Assembly (NCBI RefSeq): GCF_009859475.1
Contig: NZ_CP044549.1
Span: 2,356,001-2,420,000 of the forward strand
Reading direction: 5' to 3'
DNA: 64,000 nucleotides
Source of the DNA: Hydrogenophaga sp. BPS33
GTDB lineage: Bacteria > Pseudomonadota > Gammaproteobacteria > Burkholderiales > Burkholderiaceae_C
Shown here: positions 44,050-53,225 of the stretch, one piece after another
Layout: each line of letters begins with the position of its first letter
How positions within the stretch are numbered: the first letter of the stretch is position 1
Notes under the pieces: model-generated
Told to the model about the DNA's origin: nothing
Seen by the model: the letters and a program-made list of their open reading frames with translations, nothing else
Database searches by the model: none
Program-made: the position numbers and the translations under genes

Positions 44050-45177
44050 TCAGCCTTTCCAGGTGAACGGGAACGCCTCCTGCTTCAGGAAGCCATTGGG
44101 CACGTAGTCGCCCAGCACGCCATAGCGTTCGGGCCACAGCTTGGGGCTGTTGACGGCAGTGCCGAAGAGGTGGTCCAGGAAGGCGTAGTGCGCGGCGTAG
44201 TTCTTGTCCAGCGCTTCCTGGTCCTGGCTGTGGTGCCAGTGGTGGAAATTGGGCGTGACGATGAGGTAGCGCAGCGGGCCCAGGCGCACGCTCACGTTGG
44301 CGTGGTTGAACACGGCCTGGAAGCCAACCACGATGATGTAGGCGTCGATCACTTCCTTGGAGAAGCCCAGCAGGAAGATCGGGCCGAGCACCAGCGTGCG
44401 CGTGATGACGGTTTCCAGGATGTGCTGGCGCGAGCCGGCCATCCAGTCCATGTGCTTGGTGCTGTGGTGCACGGCATGCAAACGCCACAGCAGGGGCACC
44501 TCGTGGTACGCGCGGTGGGTCCAGTATTGGGCCAGGTCGGCCACGAGAATGATCAGTGGCAGCGCGACCCAGAAGGGCAGCGTCGCGATCCAGCCGCGCA
44601 CGCCGTCCACCGGCACCCAGCCAAACAAGTTGTGCACCAGCAGGTTGGTGGCCAGCAGCATGAAGCCGATCACCATGTGGTTGACGATGAAATGGTGGAA
44701 GTCGGTCTGCCACTCCGGCCGGAACACGGGCTGGTCCTTGCGCAAGGCGAACAGCTTCTCGATGAAGATGAAAATCAGCGCCGAGCCCAGCAGATCCAGG
44801 ATGAACCAGTCCAGGCCGACGTAGGGGGTGTGGTCCGGGAAGTTGGGATCGACTTCGACCTGGTGCCCGCCGAGCAGGGCGCTGAGCACGACCAGTGCGA
44901 AGGCGAACGCCGAGAGCCAGCGCGCCCGGTTGAACAGCACGTTCACCAGGCTCAGACCACCGGCGATGGCCAGGGCCGCGAGCAGCAGCTGGCGCATCAG
45001 TGCCACGTCGTACTGCTTGCGCAGCTCGGGTGTGGTGAGGTACTGCGGAAAGTGGAAGGCCATCACGCCCAGGAAACACAGGATGGCCAGTGTGAGGGCG
45101 ATCACGCCCGTGATCAGGCCCCCGCCGGGGCGCAGGGCGCCGTGGCTTTCGGTGAAGTGATTGAGTTTTTTGAGCAT
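44050..45177 (-). CDS. Sterol desaturase/fatty-acid hydroxylase family membrane protein
   Basis: A 375-aa protein with several helices and the complete di-iron His clusters: HRAYHEV (HxxxH), HAVHHSTKHMDW (HxxHH), and HHWHHSQD near the end. The family oxidises lipid C-H bonds (sterols, fatty acids, ether lipids, carotenoids). The substrate here is unknown. The gene follows cobA after 52 bases and precedes the flavoprotein gene. Confidence 0.88.
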   Translation of the reverse strand: MLKKLNHFTESHGALRPGGGLITGVIALTLAILCFLGVMAFHFPQYLTTPELRKQYDVALMRQLLLAALAIAGGLSLVNVLFNRARWLSAFAFALVVLSALLGGHQVEVDPNFPDHTPYVGLDWFILDLLGSALIFIFIEKLFALRKDQPVFRPEWQTDFHHFIVNHMVIGFMLLATNLLVHNLFGWVPVDGVRGWIATLPFWVALPLIILVADLAQYWTHRAYHEVPLLWRLHAVHHSTKHMDWMAGSRQHILETVITRTLVLGPIFLLGFSKEVIDAYIIVVGFQAVFNHANVSVRLGPLRYLIVTPNFHHWHHSQDQEALDKNYAAHYAFLDHLFGTAVNSPKLWPERYGVLGDYVPNGFLKQEAFPFTWKG

Positions 45178-45229
45178 GCTTCGTCCCTCTCGTGCGCGGT
45201 GCGCGCGCGATGGGAGTGTAGCGATGTGC

Positions 45230-46036
45230 TCAGGCGGCGCGTGCTTGCGCTGTTGTGTGGGACACGGCAGCGGCCACACCGCTGATCACGTCGCCCACGA
45301 CGATCACCGAGGGGCTGGCCAGCCCTTCGCGCGCCACCGTGGCGCCGAGTTCACCGAGCGTAGTGACGGCATGGCGTTGTTCGGGCAGGCTGGCGCGCTG
45401 CACCACGGCCACCGGCGTGGCCGCCGGCAGCCCTGTCAGCAGTTCGCGCTGGATGCGCTGCACACCGCTCACCCCCATGTAGATCACCAGCGTGAGTTTC
45501 GCGTCGCGCGCGGTGGCCGCCAGGGCTTGCCAGTCGGTGCCCTCGCAGCCGGGTTTGGCATGGCCGGTGACGAATACCACGCCGTGCGCATGTTCGCGGT
45601 GCGTGAGCGGCACGCCCAGCGAGGTGACCGCTGCCAGGCCCGAGGTGATGCCGTTGACCACCTGCACGCGGACGCCTTCGGCTTGCAAGTGCTCCACTTC
45701 TTCGCCACCCCGACCGAAGATGAAGGGGTCGCCGCCCTTGAGGCGCACCACCACTTCGCCTTCGCGCGCGGCCATCACCATGAGCTTTTCGATGAAGGCC
45801 TGCGGTGTGCTCTTGCAGCCGCCGCGCTTGCCCACGTGCACGATGCGCGCGCGGGCCGATGCGTGGGCAAGCACGTCTTCGCCGACGAGGTCGTCCACCA
45901 GCAGCACGGTGGCCGCGCCAATGGCTTTCACCGCCTTGATCGTGAGCAGATCCGGATCGCCGGGACCGGCGCCCACCAGGGTCACGGTGCCGGGCTGGAA
46001 TTCAGATGGCGAGGGCGGGCGGGTTGGCGTGTTCAT
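45230..46036 (-). CDS. cobA: Uroporphyrinogen-III C-methyltransferase
   Basis: A 268-aa SUMT. VTLVGAGPGDPDLLTIKAV, VRLKGGDPFIFGRGGEE, VVNGITSG and VVFVTGHAKPG are the family motifs. It makes precorrin-2, the first step to sirohaem, the cofactor of the assimilatory nitrite reductase NirB encoded upstream. It overlaps ybiB by 35 bases at the end of the nirB-nirD-nasA-ybiB-cobA unit. Confidence 0.93.
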   Translation of the reverse strand: MNTPTRPPSPSEFQPGTVTLVGAGPGDPDLLTIKAVKAIGAATVLLVDDLVGEDVLAHASARARIVHVGKRGGCKSTPQAFIEKLMVMAAREGEVVVRLKGGDPFIFGRGGEEVEHLQAEGVRVQVVNGITSGLAAVTSLGVPLTHREHAHGVVFVTGHAKPGCEGTDWQALAATARDAKLTLVIYMGVSGVQRIQRELLTGLPAATPVAVVQRASLPEQRHAVTTLGELGATVAREGLASPSVIVVGDVISGVAAAVSHTTAQARAA

Positions 46037-46937
46037 GGTGTTGTGCGGCTCGCAAGATGTGTTCCACCTGCAGCGCGATCGGGGTGGGGATGGGTTGCTC
46101 GCCGTCGAGCACGGCGCGGATGTAGGCCGCGGTGGCGGTGGCGTCCACGGCCGGCAAGGCGGGCAGCTTGGCCAGAGGCCCTTCCTGCTGCGCCTGCACT
46201 TCGGTGCGCGCGCCGTGGCGGAAGACTTCCATGCGCGGCGTGCGGCGCGCGTCGGCCACGGGTTCGCCTTCGGTGCCGCGCAGCAGCAAGGCGTGCGCGC
46301 CGGTGAGCGACCAGGTCGCGGCCATGGAGGTGGCGTATTCGGGGTGCGTGTAGCTGCCGACGATGAAGGCCGCGCCCGCGCACGGGTTCATGAGTTTCAC
46401 CAGGCTGTGCGCCGGGTTGCGCAGGCCGACCGCGCGGCGCACGTCGAGCAGGCGTTTGAGGCCGGGGCTGAGCACCTCGGTGGGCACGAAGGCCAGTTCG
46501 CCCGCGCGCAGGCTGCTGGGGATTTCGTGCGAGATCGGTACGCCGAGTTCGGTGAACACGCTGGAGGCGAACACGCGCTTGTCCTCCGTGGCCGTGCCAT
46601 GCACCAGCACCGCCGCGCCGCGCTGGGCGAGCAGCAGCGCCAGCAGCGGTGTGAGCACGGGCAGTTTGCGTGCCCCGTTGTAGCTGGGCAGCACCACGGT
46701 GGTCAGGCCGTTGTCGGGCAGTTTGCGCAGGCGCGCGTGCGCCGCGTCGAGGAAGCCGGCCATTTCTTCGGGCGTCTCGCCCTTGATGCGCATGGCCAGG
46801 CAGAAGCCGCCGACTTCCAGGTCGGTCACGGTGCCGTCGAGCACCTGGCCGAGCAGGTCGGAGGCCTGTTCGCGCGTGAGCGAACGGGCGCCGTCCTTGC
46901 CGCGGCCGATTTCCTTGATGTATTGGCTGATCCCCAT
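46002..46937 (-). CDS. ybiB: YbiB-family, anthranilate phosphoribosyltransferase-like protein
   Basis: A 311-aa protein with the nucleoside phosphorylase/TrpD fold. It begins with YIKEIGRGKDGARSLTREQA, followed by GGFCLAMRIKGETPEEMAGFLDA. E. coli YbiB binds DNA and is LexA-regulated; TrpD catalytic motifs are degenerate. The conserved place between nasA and cobA suggests a role in the nitrate assimilation operon that is not understood. Confidence 0.88.
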   Translation of the reverse strand: MGISQYIKEIGRGKDGARSLTREQASDLLGQVLDGTVTDLEVGGFCLAMRIKGETPEEMAGFLDAAHARLRKLPDNGLTTVVLPSYNGARKLPVLTPLLALLLAQRGAAVLVHGTATEDKRVFASSVFTELGVPISHEIPSSLRAGELAFVPTEVLSPGLKRLLDVRRAVGLRNPAHSLVKLMNPCAGAAFIVGSYTHPEYATSMAATWSLTGAHALLLRGTEGEPVADARRTPRMEVFRHGARTEVQAQQEGPLAKLPALPAVDATATAAYIRAVLDGEQPIPTPIALQVEHILRAAQHHEHANPPALAI

Positions 46938-46992
46938 GGCGCGCGATTGTCCGGGAAGTTTGATGACTTGACGTTATATGCACATGGTGTGC

Positions 46993-49860
46993 TCAGACCG
47001 CCTGCGGCGCGGGCGCGGTCTCGCGCACCAGCCGCTTGAGTTCGGGCACGCAGGAGCCGCAGTTCGTGCCGCACTTCAGGCCGGCCTGCAGCCTGGCCAG
47101 GCGCTGTGCGCCATCGCCGCCACAGGTTTTCAGCTCGGCGCGGATCGCGTCTTCGCCGACGTTGAAACAGGTGCACACCTGCCGTCCTTTGGCGGCGATG
47201 GCCACGGGGGCCTTGGCGCCAGGCATGAGCAGCAGGCGGCCGTAGGCCGCGGCGGGCAGTTCGTCTTGCAGCAGGGGCTTGATCCAGACCTCGGCGCGCG
47301 TGTCGCCGGCGAGCACGAAAGCCTCCAGCCGGGTGGATTCGCCCTGGCGCACCAGGCGCGCGGTGCGGCGCTGACCCAGGCGCTTGTCGGCGTAGCGCAG
47401 CGCGTCGGGGGTGGCCAGGCCCAGCAGTGCTTCGATGCGCTCGACCACATCGACCTCGGGCGCATCGTGTGCGGCGGCACGGAACAGCACGCCGTGGCGC
47501 TCGCGGCCCGGGGCTTCGGCCAGGGGCACGCCGTTGGAGAACGGCACGCAGGCCGCGAACGGAAATTGCGCCATCAGCGCGCGCAGGCCTTCCCGTGCGG
47601 CGAGGGCCTTCGTCTCGGGCAGCCAGCCCACCGCCAGCAGCGTCCAGGGCAGTTCGGCCTTGAGCACCTTCACCGCCGCGTGCTTGAGCTCGGGTTGTTT
47701 CGAGGTCGGGCAATAGGCCGAGGTGGTGAGCGCGTTCACGCCCGCCAGCGGCTCGCCGGCGCTGCTCAGGCCGCTCAGGTATTCCGCGCCCCAATGCATG
47801 GCGATGAAAGCCTGCGACAGGCCGACCTCGGCCGAGGCCTGCGCCGGCACCAGGATGGAGCCGCGTTTGCTGGTGACGTGGACCAGGTCGCCGTCTTTCA
47901 GGCCGCGGCGCTCCATGTCCTGCGGGTGCAGTTGCACCGCCGGTTCGGCGACATGGCCGAACAGGCGGCCGAGCGTGCCGGTGCGCGTCATGCCGTGCCA
48001 TTGGTCGCGCAGGCGGCCGGTGGTGAGCGAGAACGGGTAGCGCGATTCGCGCGGCTCGGCCAGGGGCACGTAGGGCAGGGCGGCGAAGCGGGCCTTGCCG
48101 TCGGGCGTGGGGAAGATCCCGTCTTCGTACAGGCGCGCCTTGCCTTGCATCTCGCTGGCCTTGAGCGGCCATTGCTGCGGGCCTTGCTGTTGCAGCATGG
48201 CGTAGTCCAGGCCGGTGATGTCGAGGTCGCGTCCGCGCGTGGATTCGCGGTGTTCGTTCCAGATGGATTCGGCGTCGAGGTAGGGAAACAGCGTGGGCTG
48301 GCCAGGGCGCAGCCGCGCCTGGAGCCGCTGCGCGACATCGACCACGATGGCCCAGTCGTGCCGCGCCTGGCCGGGCGCGGGCACGGCCGGGCGCACGCGG
48401 CTGATGCGGCGCTCGCTGTTGGTGACGGTGCCGTCCTTCTCGCCCCAGGTGGTGGCGGGCAGCAGCAGATCGGCGTAGCCGCAGGTGGCGGCGCTGGCGT
48501 AGGCTTCCTGCACCACGACGAACTCGGCGCGCTGCAGCGCGCGGCGCACCGTGTTCTGGTCGGGCATGGACTGGGCCGGGTTGGTGCAGGCGATCCACAG
48601 CGCCTTGATCTCGCCATCGGCCGCGGCCTGGAACATCTCCACCGCGCTCTTGCCCGGTGTCTCGGGCACGGAAGGCACACCCCAGAGCGCGGCGACTTCG
48701 GCGCGGTGCTGCGGGTTGGCCAGGTCGCGGTGCGCACTCAGCAGGTTGGACAAACCGCCGACCTCGCGCCCGCCCATGGCGTTGGGCTGGCCGGTGAGGC
48801 TGAAGGGGCCGGCGCCGGGCTTGCCGATCTGGCCGGTGGCCAGGTGCAGGTTGATCAGCGTGGCGTTCTTCGCGGTGCCGCTGCTGCTCTGGTTCAGGCC
48901 CTGGCAGTAGAGGCTGAGGGTCGCGGGCGATTGCGCGAACCACTGTGCGGCGGTGAACAGGTCTTCTTTTTTCAAACCGCAGACCTGTGCCACGCGTTCG
49001 GGCGTGCAGTCGCGCACCAGGGCCTTGAGCGCGTCGAAGCCGGTGGTGTGCGCGGCGATGTACGCGGGGTCGACCCAGCCCTCCCACAGCATGATGTGCA
49101 GCAGGCCGTGGAACAACATCACGTCGCTGCCCGGTTGCAGCGGCAGGTAGAGGTCGGCGAAGCCTGCGGTATCGGTGCGCCTCGGGTCGGCCACGATCAC
49201 CTTCATGGCCGGGTTGTTCTGCCGCGCTTCTTCGATGCGGCGGAACAGCACCGGGTGCGCGAAGGCCGCGTTGCTGCCGACGAAGAACAGGCACTGCGCG
49301 TGGTTCACGTCGTCGTAGCAGGTGGGCGGTGCGTCCGCGCCCAGCGTGAGCTTGTAGCCGGCCACCGCGCTGCTCATGCACAGGCGTGAGTTGGTGTCGA
49401 TGTTGTTGGTGCCGATCAGGCCCTTGGCCAGTTTGTTGAAAACGTAGTAGTCCTCGGTGAGCAGCTGGCCGCTGATGTAGAAGCCAACCGCATCGGGGCC
49501 GTGTTCGGCGATGACGGACGCGAAGCGCTCGGTGGCGAGGTCCAGCGCGGCGTCCCAATTCATCGGCTGCGCAGGCGCGCCGCGTTGCAGGCGTTGCATG
49601 GGCTGCAGCAAGCGCGTCTGCTGGGCGAGGGCGGGCGTGGCGGTGAGGTGCAGCGTCTGGCCCTTGGTGCAGAGCTTGCCGAAGTTGGCCGGGTGTTGCG
49701 GGTCGCCGCGCACGGCGGTGATCTGGCTGCCCACGCTGTCGATCAGCACGCCGCAGCCCACGCCACAGTAGGGGCAGGTGGAGCGGGTGGTGACTTGTCT
49801 TCCTCCCTCTCCCGCTTGCGGGAGAGGGTTGGGGTGAGGGTTTTCGCCGGAGAAGAACAT
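46993..49860 (-). CDS. nasA: Assimilatory nitrate reductase catalytic subunit
   Basis: A 955-aa molybdoenzyme. The [4Fe-4S] cluster motif CPYCGVGCG (Cys29, 32, 36) and GKLCTKG precede the Mo-bisMGD domains. The C-terminal region carries a BFD-type [2Fe-2S] module (CTCFNVGE...CGTNCGSC), as in Klebsiella NasA. It reduces nitrate to nitrite in the cytoplasm. The N-terminus is odd: the first 22 residues (NPHPNPLPQAGEG included) are coded by an intergenic palindromic repeat. No other start codon occurs before the cysteine cluster, so the repeat has been captured as coding sequence. The ATG at 49860 (or the GTG at 49863) is the only available start. Confidence 0.94.
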   Translation of the reverse strand: MFFSGENPHPNPLPQAGEGGRQVTTRSTCPYCGVGCGVLIDSVGSQITAVRGDPQHPANFGKLCTKGQTLHLTATPALAQQTRLLQPMQRLQRGAPAQPMNWDAALDLATERFASVIAEHGPDAVGFYISGQLLTEDYYVFNKLAKGLIGTNNIDTNSRLCMSSAVAGYKLTLGADAPPTCYDDVNHAQCLFFVGSNAAFAHPVLFRRIEEARQNNPAMKVIVADPRRTDTAGFADLYLPLQPGSDVMLFHGLLHIMLWEGWVDPAYIAAHTTGFDALKALVRDCTPERVAQVCGLKKEDLFTAAQWFAQSPATLSLYCQGLNQSSSGTAKNATLINLHLATGQIGKPGAGPFSLTGQPNAMGGREVGGLSNLLSAHRDLANPQHRAEVAALWGVPSVPETPGKSAVEMFQAAADGEIKALWIACTNPAQSMPDQNTVRRALQRAEFVVVQEAYASAATCGYADLLLPATTWGEKDGTVTNSERRISRVRPAVPAPGQARHDWAIVVDVAQRLQARLRPGQPTLFPYLDAESIWNEHRESTRGRDLDITGLDYAMLQQQGPQQWPLKASEMQGKARLYEDGIFPTPDGKARFAALPYVPLAEPRESRYPFSLTTGRLRDQWHGMTRTGTLGRLFGHVAEPAVQLHPQDMERRGLKDGDLVHVTSKRGSILVPAQASAEVGLSQAFIAMHWGAEYLSGLSSAGEPLAGVNALTTSAYCPTSKQPELKHAAVKVLKAELPWTLLAVGWLPETKALAAREGLRALMAQFPFAACVPFSNGVPLAEAPGRERHGVLFRAAAHDAPEVDVVERIEALLGLATPDALRYADKRLGQRRTARLVRQGESTRLEAFVLAGDTRAEVWIKPLLQDELPAAAYGRLLLMPGAKAPVAIAAKGRQVCTCFNVGEDAIRAELKTCGGDGAQRLARLQAGLKCGTNCGSCVPELKRLVRETAPAPQAV

Positions 49861-49906
49861 CACGGGGCGGCCCTCACCCTAGCCCTCTCCCGCGAGCGGG
49901 AGAGGG
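49805..49906. repeat. Pair of inverted REP-like palindromes between nirD and nasA
   Basis: Two copies of CCCTCTCCCGC-NN-GCGGGAGAGGG (49805-49828 and 49883-49906) are flanked on their facing sides by TTGGGGTGAGGG and CCCTCACCCTAG, forming one large inverted repeat. One copy codes the start of NasA (PHPNPLPQAGEG), the other the end of NirD (SPLPLAGEG). This is the widespread proteobacterial repeat known for giving such peptides when translated. Confidence 0.85.
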
Positions 49907-50286
49907 GACAAGGCACGGCGCGCCGGCCCGGCTACCGGGCGCGTCAGGTCGGTGGCGTGCGTGGTCAGTTCTCCCGCATCCAGGTGCACCATGCCATCCT
50001 CCACCTTCACCGCAAAGCGCGGCGTGCAGCCTTCGTCGGGCTCTTTCGCGCAGCCGCTGTCCAGGCCGATGGTCCAGTTGTGCATCGGGCATGCCACGCT
50101 GGTGCCGAAGACGATGCCCTGGCTCAGCGGGCCGCCTTTGTGCGGGCAGCGGTCGAGCAGGGCGAACACCTCGTTGTTGCCGTTGCGAAACACCGCCACG
50201 TCCAGCCCTCGTTCGCGCTGCACGCAGCGCGAGCCGAGCACGGGAATGTCGTCCACGCGGGCAATCGGGATCCAGGTCGTGCTCAT
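49879..50286 (-). CDS. nirD: Assimilatory nitrite reductase small subunit
   Basis: A 135-aa Rieske-like subunit. MSTTWIPIARVDDIPVLGSRCV begins the family fold; CPHKGGPL and CPMHNW keep Rieske-type Cys/His positions. The body ends around GELTTHA. The last residues ARRALSPLPLAGEG and the stop codon come from a palindromic repeat inserted downstream, so the native stop has been lost. AAGGA stands 7 bases before the ATG. It lies between nirB and nasA. Confidence 0.92.
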   Translation of the reverse strand: MSTTWIPIARVDDIPVLGSRCVQRERGLDVAVFRNGNNEVFALLDRCPHKGGPLSQGIVFGTSVACPMHNWTIGLDSGCAKEPDEGCTPRFAVKVEDGMVHLDAGELTTHATDLTRPVAGPARRALSPLPLAGEG

Positions 50287-50345
50287 TGTTGTTCCTTCGG
50301 CTTCGCCTGCGGTGCGAGCTTGCTTGGGGCGGCCCGGCGCTGCGC

Positions 50346-52847
50346 TCATGCCGCGCTCCCTTCCAGTGCCACGGCTTTGATCGGAATGAACTGCCGGGTG
50401 TCCACCGCCGCCTTCTGGTGTTCGAACCACGGGTCGGGCTCGCCGTCGAGCGCGAACTGCAACTGCGCCCACAGCGCCTTGCGGCCTTCGTGGTCGTCCA
50501 GGATTTTTTTCTTCACGTAGTCCAGGCCCACGCGGTTCACGTAGTGCACGGTGCGCTCCAGGTACCAGCCTTCGAGGCGGTAGAGCTGCATGAAAGCGCC
50601 GGTGTACTCCATCACTTCCTCGGCGGTCTTGAGCTTGGTGAAGAAGTGCGCCACCTCGGTCTTGATGCCGCCGTTGCCGGCAATCACCATCTCCCAGCCG
50701 CTGTCCACGCCGATGATGCCCACGTCCTTGATGCCGGCTTCCGCGCAGTTGCGCGGGCAACCGCTGACCGCGAACTTCACCTTGTGCGGCGCGTACATGC
50801 GCCACATCGCGCGCTCCAGGTCCTTGCCCATCTGCGTGCTGTCCTGCGTGCCCATGCGGCACCACTCGCTGCCCACGCAGGTCTTCACCGTGCGCAAGGC
50901 CTTGGCATAGGCGTGGCCACTGGGCATGCCGATGTCGTTCCACACCGCCTGCAGGTCTTCCTTCTTCACGCCCAGCAGGTCGATGCGCTGCCCGCCCGTC
51001 ACCTTCACGGTCGGGATCTTGTACTTGTCCACCGCGTCGGCGATGCGGCGCAGCTCGTCGGCCGTGGTCTCGCCGCCCCACATGCGCGGGATCACGCTGT
51101 AGGTGCCGTCCTTCTGGATGTTGGCGTGCGCGCGCTCGTTGATGAAGCGGCTCTGCGGGTCGTCTTTCGCTTCTTTGGGCCAGGTGCTGATGAGGTAGTA
51201 GTTCACCGCCGGGCGGCAGGTGGCGCAGCCGTTGGGCGTGCGCCAGCCCAGGCCTTCGAACACCGCGCCGATGCTCAGCAGCTTGTTCTCCCGGATGGCA
51301 TCGCGCACCGCCTGGTGGCCGTGGTCGGTGCAAGCGCACATGGCCTTGAGCTTCGGGGTGGCCGAATAGTCGCCGCCCGCGGTGAACATCAGGATCTGCT
51401 CGACCAGACCGGTGCACGAACCGCACGACGCGCTGGCCTTGGTGTGCTTGCGCACCTCGTCGAGCGTGAACAGACCTTTGTCCTTGATGGCCTTGCAGAT
51501 GCTGCCCTTGGTGACGCCGTTGCAGCCGCACACCTCGTCGCTGTCGGCCATGGCCGCGGCCTTGCTGTGGCCTTCATGGCCCACGTCGCCGATGTTGGAT
51601 TCACCGAACATCAGCTTGTCACGGATGTCGCTCAGGCTGCGACCTTCGCGCAGCAGCTTGAAGTACCAGCTGCCATCGACCGTATCGCCGTACAGGCAGG
51701 CCCCCACCAGCTTGTCGTCCTGGATCACCAGTTTCTTGTACACACCGCCCGCCGGGTCGCTCATCACGATCTCTTCGGTGTGCTCGCCGCCCATGAAGTT
51801 GCCGGCGCTGAAGAGATCGATGCCGGTGACCTTGAGCTTGGTCGAGGTGAGCGAGCCCACGTAGCGACCGATGCCGAACTCGGCCAGGTGCGTGGCCAGC
51901 ACCTTGCCCTGTTCGAACAGCGGCGCCACCAGGCCGTAGGCGATGCCGCGGTGCGCCGCGCATTCGCCCACCGCATAAATGCGCGGGTCGGTCACGGTCT
52001 GCATCGTGTCGCTCACCACGATGCCCTTGTTCACGTGCAGGTGCATCGACTCGGCCAGCGCGGTGTTGGGGCGGATGCCCACGGCCATCACCACCAGGTC
52101 GGCGGGCACCTCGGTGCCGTCCTTGAAGCGGATCGCCCGGACCCGGCCTTTGGACGGGGCCCCTTCCCCATCCTCGCGCCCCGCCTCGTTGCCCACGAGC
52201 TCCTGCGTCTGCGCGCCGATCAGGAACTGCATGCCGCGTTGTTGCAGCGATTGCTGCAGCAGCTTGCCGGCCACGTCGTCGAGCTGGCGCTCCATGAGCC
52301 AGGGCGCGACGTGCACCACGCTCACCGTCATGCCGCGCTTCATCAGGCCGTTGGCCGCTTCCAGGCCGAGCAGGCCGCCACCGATGACCACCGCGTGCTT
52401 GTACTGCGTGGCCGCGTCGATCATGGCCTGCGTGTCGGCGATGTCGCGGTAGGCCAGCACGCCTTGCAGGTCCTTGCCCGGGATCGGCAGCATGAAAGGG
52501 TTGGAGCCGGTGGCCATGATGAGGCGGTCGTACGGCGCTTCGATCACGCCGCCGTTGCCGTCGCTGGCGCGCACCACGCGCTGGATGCGGTCCACCTCGG
52601 TCACGGTCTTGCCCGCGTGCAGGGTGATGCCGTTGTCTGTGTACCAAGCCCAGTCGTTGAGCACGATCTCCTCCAGCGTCTGCTCGCCCGCGAGCACCGG
52701 CGAGAGCAGGATGCGGTTGTAGTTGGGGTGGGGCTCCGCGCCGAACACCGTGATGTCGTAGAGATCGGGCGCGATCTTGAGCAGCTCTTCGAGCGTGCGC
52801 ACACCGGCCATGCCGTTGCCCACCATCACCAGTCTTGACTTCTTCAT
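50346..52847 (-). CDS. nirB: Assimilatory nitrite reductase large subunit
   Basis: An 833-aa NADH-dependent nitrite reductase. The N-terminal FAD/NADH half shows VGNGMAG, ATGSNPF and VIGGGLLGLEAA. A BFD-type [2Fe-2S] module (CGCNGVTKG...CGSC) follows, then the sirohaem/[4Fe-4S] site with TCVGSEWC and SGCPRNC. It reduces nitrite to ammonium in the cytoplasm. An exact sigma-54 promoter (53097-53111) and a leader of about 240 bases with hexaloop hairpins precede it. First gene of nirB-nirD-nasA-ybiB-cobA. Confidence 0.95.
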   Translation of the reverse strand: MKKSRLVMVGNGMAGVRTLEELLKIAPDLYDITVFGAEPHPNYNRILLSPVLAGEQTLEEIVLNDWAWYTDNGITLHAGKTVTEVDRIQRVVRASDGNGGVIEAPYDRLIMATGSNPFMLPIPGKDLQGVLAYRDIADTQAMIDAATQYKHAVVIGGGLLGLEAANGLMKRGMTVSVVHVAPWLMERQLDDVAGKLLQQSLQQRGMQFLIGAQTQELVGNEAGREDGEGAPSKGRVRAIRFKDGTEVPADLVVMAVGIRPNTALAESMHLHVNKGIVVSDTMQTVTDPRIYAVGECAAHRGIAYGLVAPLFEQGKVLATHLAEFGIGRYVGSLTSTKLKVTGIDLFSAGNFMGGEHTEEIVMSDPAGGVYKKLVIQDDKLVGACLYGDTVDGSWYFKLLREGRSLSDIRDKLMFGESNIGDVGHEGHSKAAAMADSDEVCGCNGVTKGSICKAIKDKGLFTLDEVRKHTKASASCGSCTGLVEQILMFTAGGDYSATPKLKAMCACTDHGHQAVRDAIRENKLLSIGAVFEGLGWRTPNGCATCRPAVNYYLISTWPKEAKDDPQSRFINERAHANIQKDGTYSVIPRMWGGETTADELRRIADAVDKYKIPTVKVTGGQRIDLLGVKKEDLQAVWNDIGMPSGHAYAKALRTVKTCVGSEWCRMGTQDSTQMGKDLERAMWRMYAPHKVKFAVSGCPRNCAEAGIKDVGIIGVDSGWEMVIAGNGGIKTEVAHFFTKLKTAEEVMEYTGAFMQLYRLEGWYLERTVHYVNRVGLDYVKKKILDDHEGRKALWAQLQFALDGEPDPWFEHQKAAVDTRQFIPIKAVALEGSAA

Positions 52848-53021
52848 CGTGGCTACTCCATCCAGTTTGTGATTCGCTTGATCTGATCGGACGCACACAC
52901 CGCGCAGGGTCCCGGGGCGCACGCAGGCGCTCGTGGCGGGGCATGGAAACGGCGAGGGTGTGCAGGGGTGCCGGCCAGGGGCCGGGCAGTGGCGCGCCGC
53001 ACGGCGGGCCCTTCAATCGCT

Positions 53022-53085
53022 GCGCACGTCGTTGTGCACAGCTCCCACGACGCTGCGGTCGGGGTCAGACGCTTCGTCACGTCTG
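53022..53085 (-). promoter_or_regulatory. nirB leader hairpins, ANTAR-type hexaloops
   Basis: On the nirB transcript the first stem-loop (53066-53085; CAGACG/CGTCTG, U-G closed loop GACGAA) starts at the predicted +1. The second (53022-53039) pairs GTGCAC with GTGCGC around the hexaloop AACGAC. Both loops fit RAYGRN; the second has A1 and G4 as in described ANTAR target RNAs. Likely recognised by the neighbouring ANTAR protein. Confidence 0.55.
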
Positions 53086-53096
53086 CATGTGCCAAT

Positions 53097-53111
53097 GCAA
53101 AACGTGTGCCA
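53097..53111 (-). promoter_or_regulatory. nirB sigma-54 promoter, exact consensus (TGGCACACGTTTTGC)
   Basis: All ten defined positions of TGGCAC-N5-TTGC match on the minus strand. Predicted start near 53085, about 238 bases before the nirB ATG. Confidence 0.85.
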
Positions 53112-53158
53112 TATCATCGAGACCCCCGCGAAGCTTGTGGTGTGGTGAGGCGTTCGCG

Positions 53159-53173
53159 TGGCACGTCCTGTGC
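53159..53173 (+). promoter_or_regulatory. Sigma-54 promoter of the ANTAR-PilJ gene (TGGCACGTCCTGTGC)
   Basis: Nine of ten defined positions match, with GG-N10-GC spacing. Predicted start near 53185, about 41 bases before the ATG at 53226. Confidence 0.6.
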
Positions 53174-53225
53174 TGCGGACAAGGCCTCGAAACGCCTCTC
53201 TTCCTCTCTCAAGTTCTTGATTCCT

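Larger units (their letters stand above)
52848..53225. other. Divergent control region of nirB and the ANTAR-PilJ regulator
   Basis: 378 bp without a gene. They hold two divergent sigma-54 promoters (53097-53111 minus, 53159-53173 plus) and the nirB leader with two stem-loops. I see no Rho-independent terminator with a T-run in the nirB leader, unlike the nrtA leader. Confidence 0.7.

Noticed and set aside
46826..49558. A 910-codon minus-strand frame overlapping nasA
   Set aside because: Same strand but another frame; nasA carries the cofactor motifs.
52968..53225. Longer N-terminus for the ANTAR-PilJ protein
   Set aside because: The frame is open upstream to 52968, but that would cover both divergent promoters; the ATG at 53226 starts exactly at the receiver-like fold.
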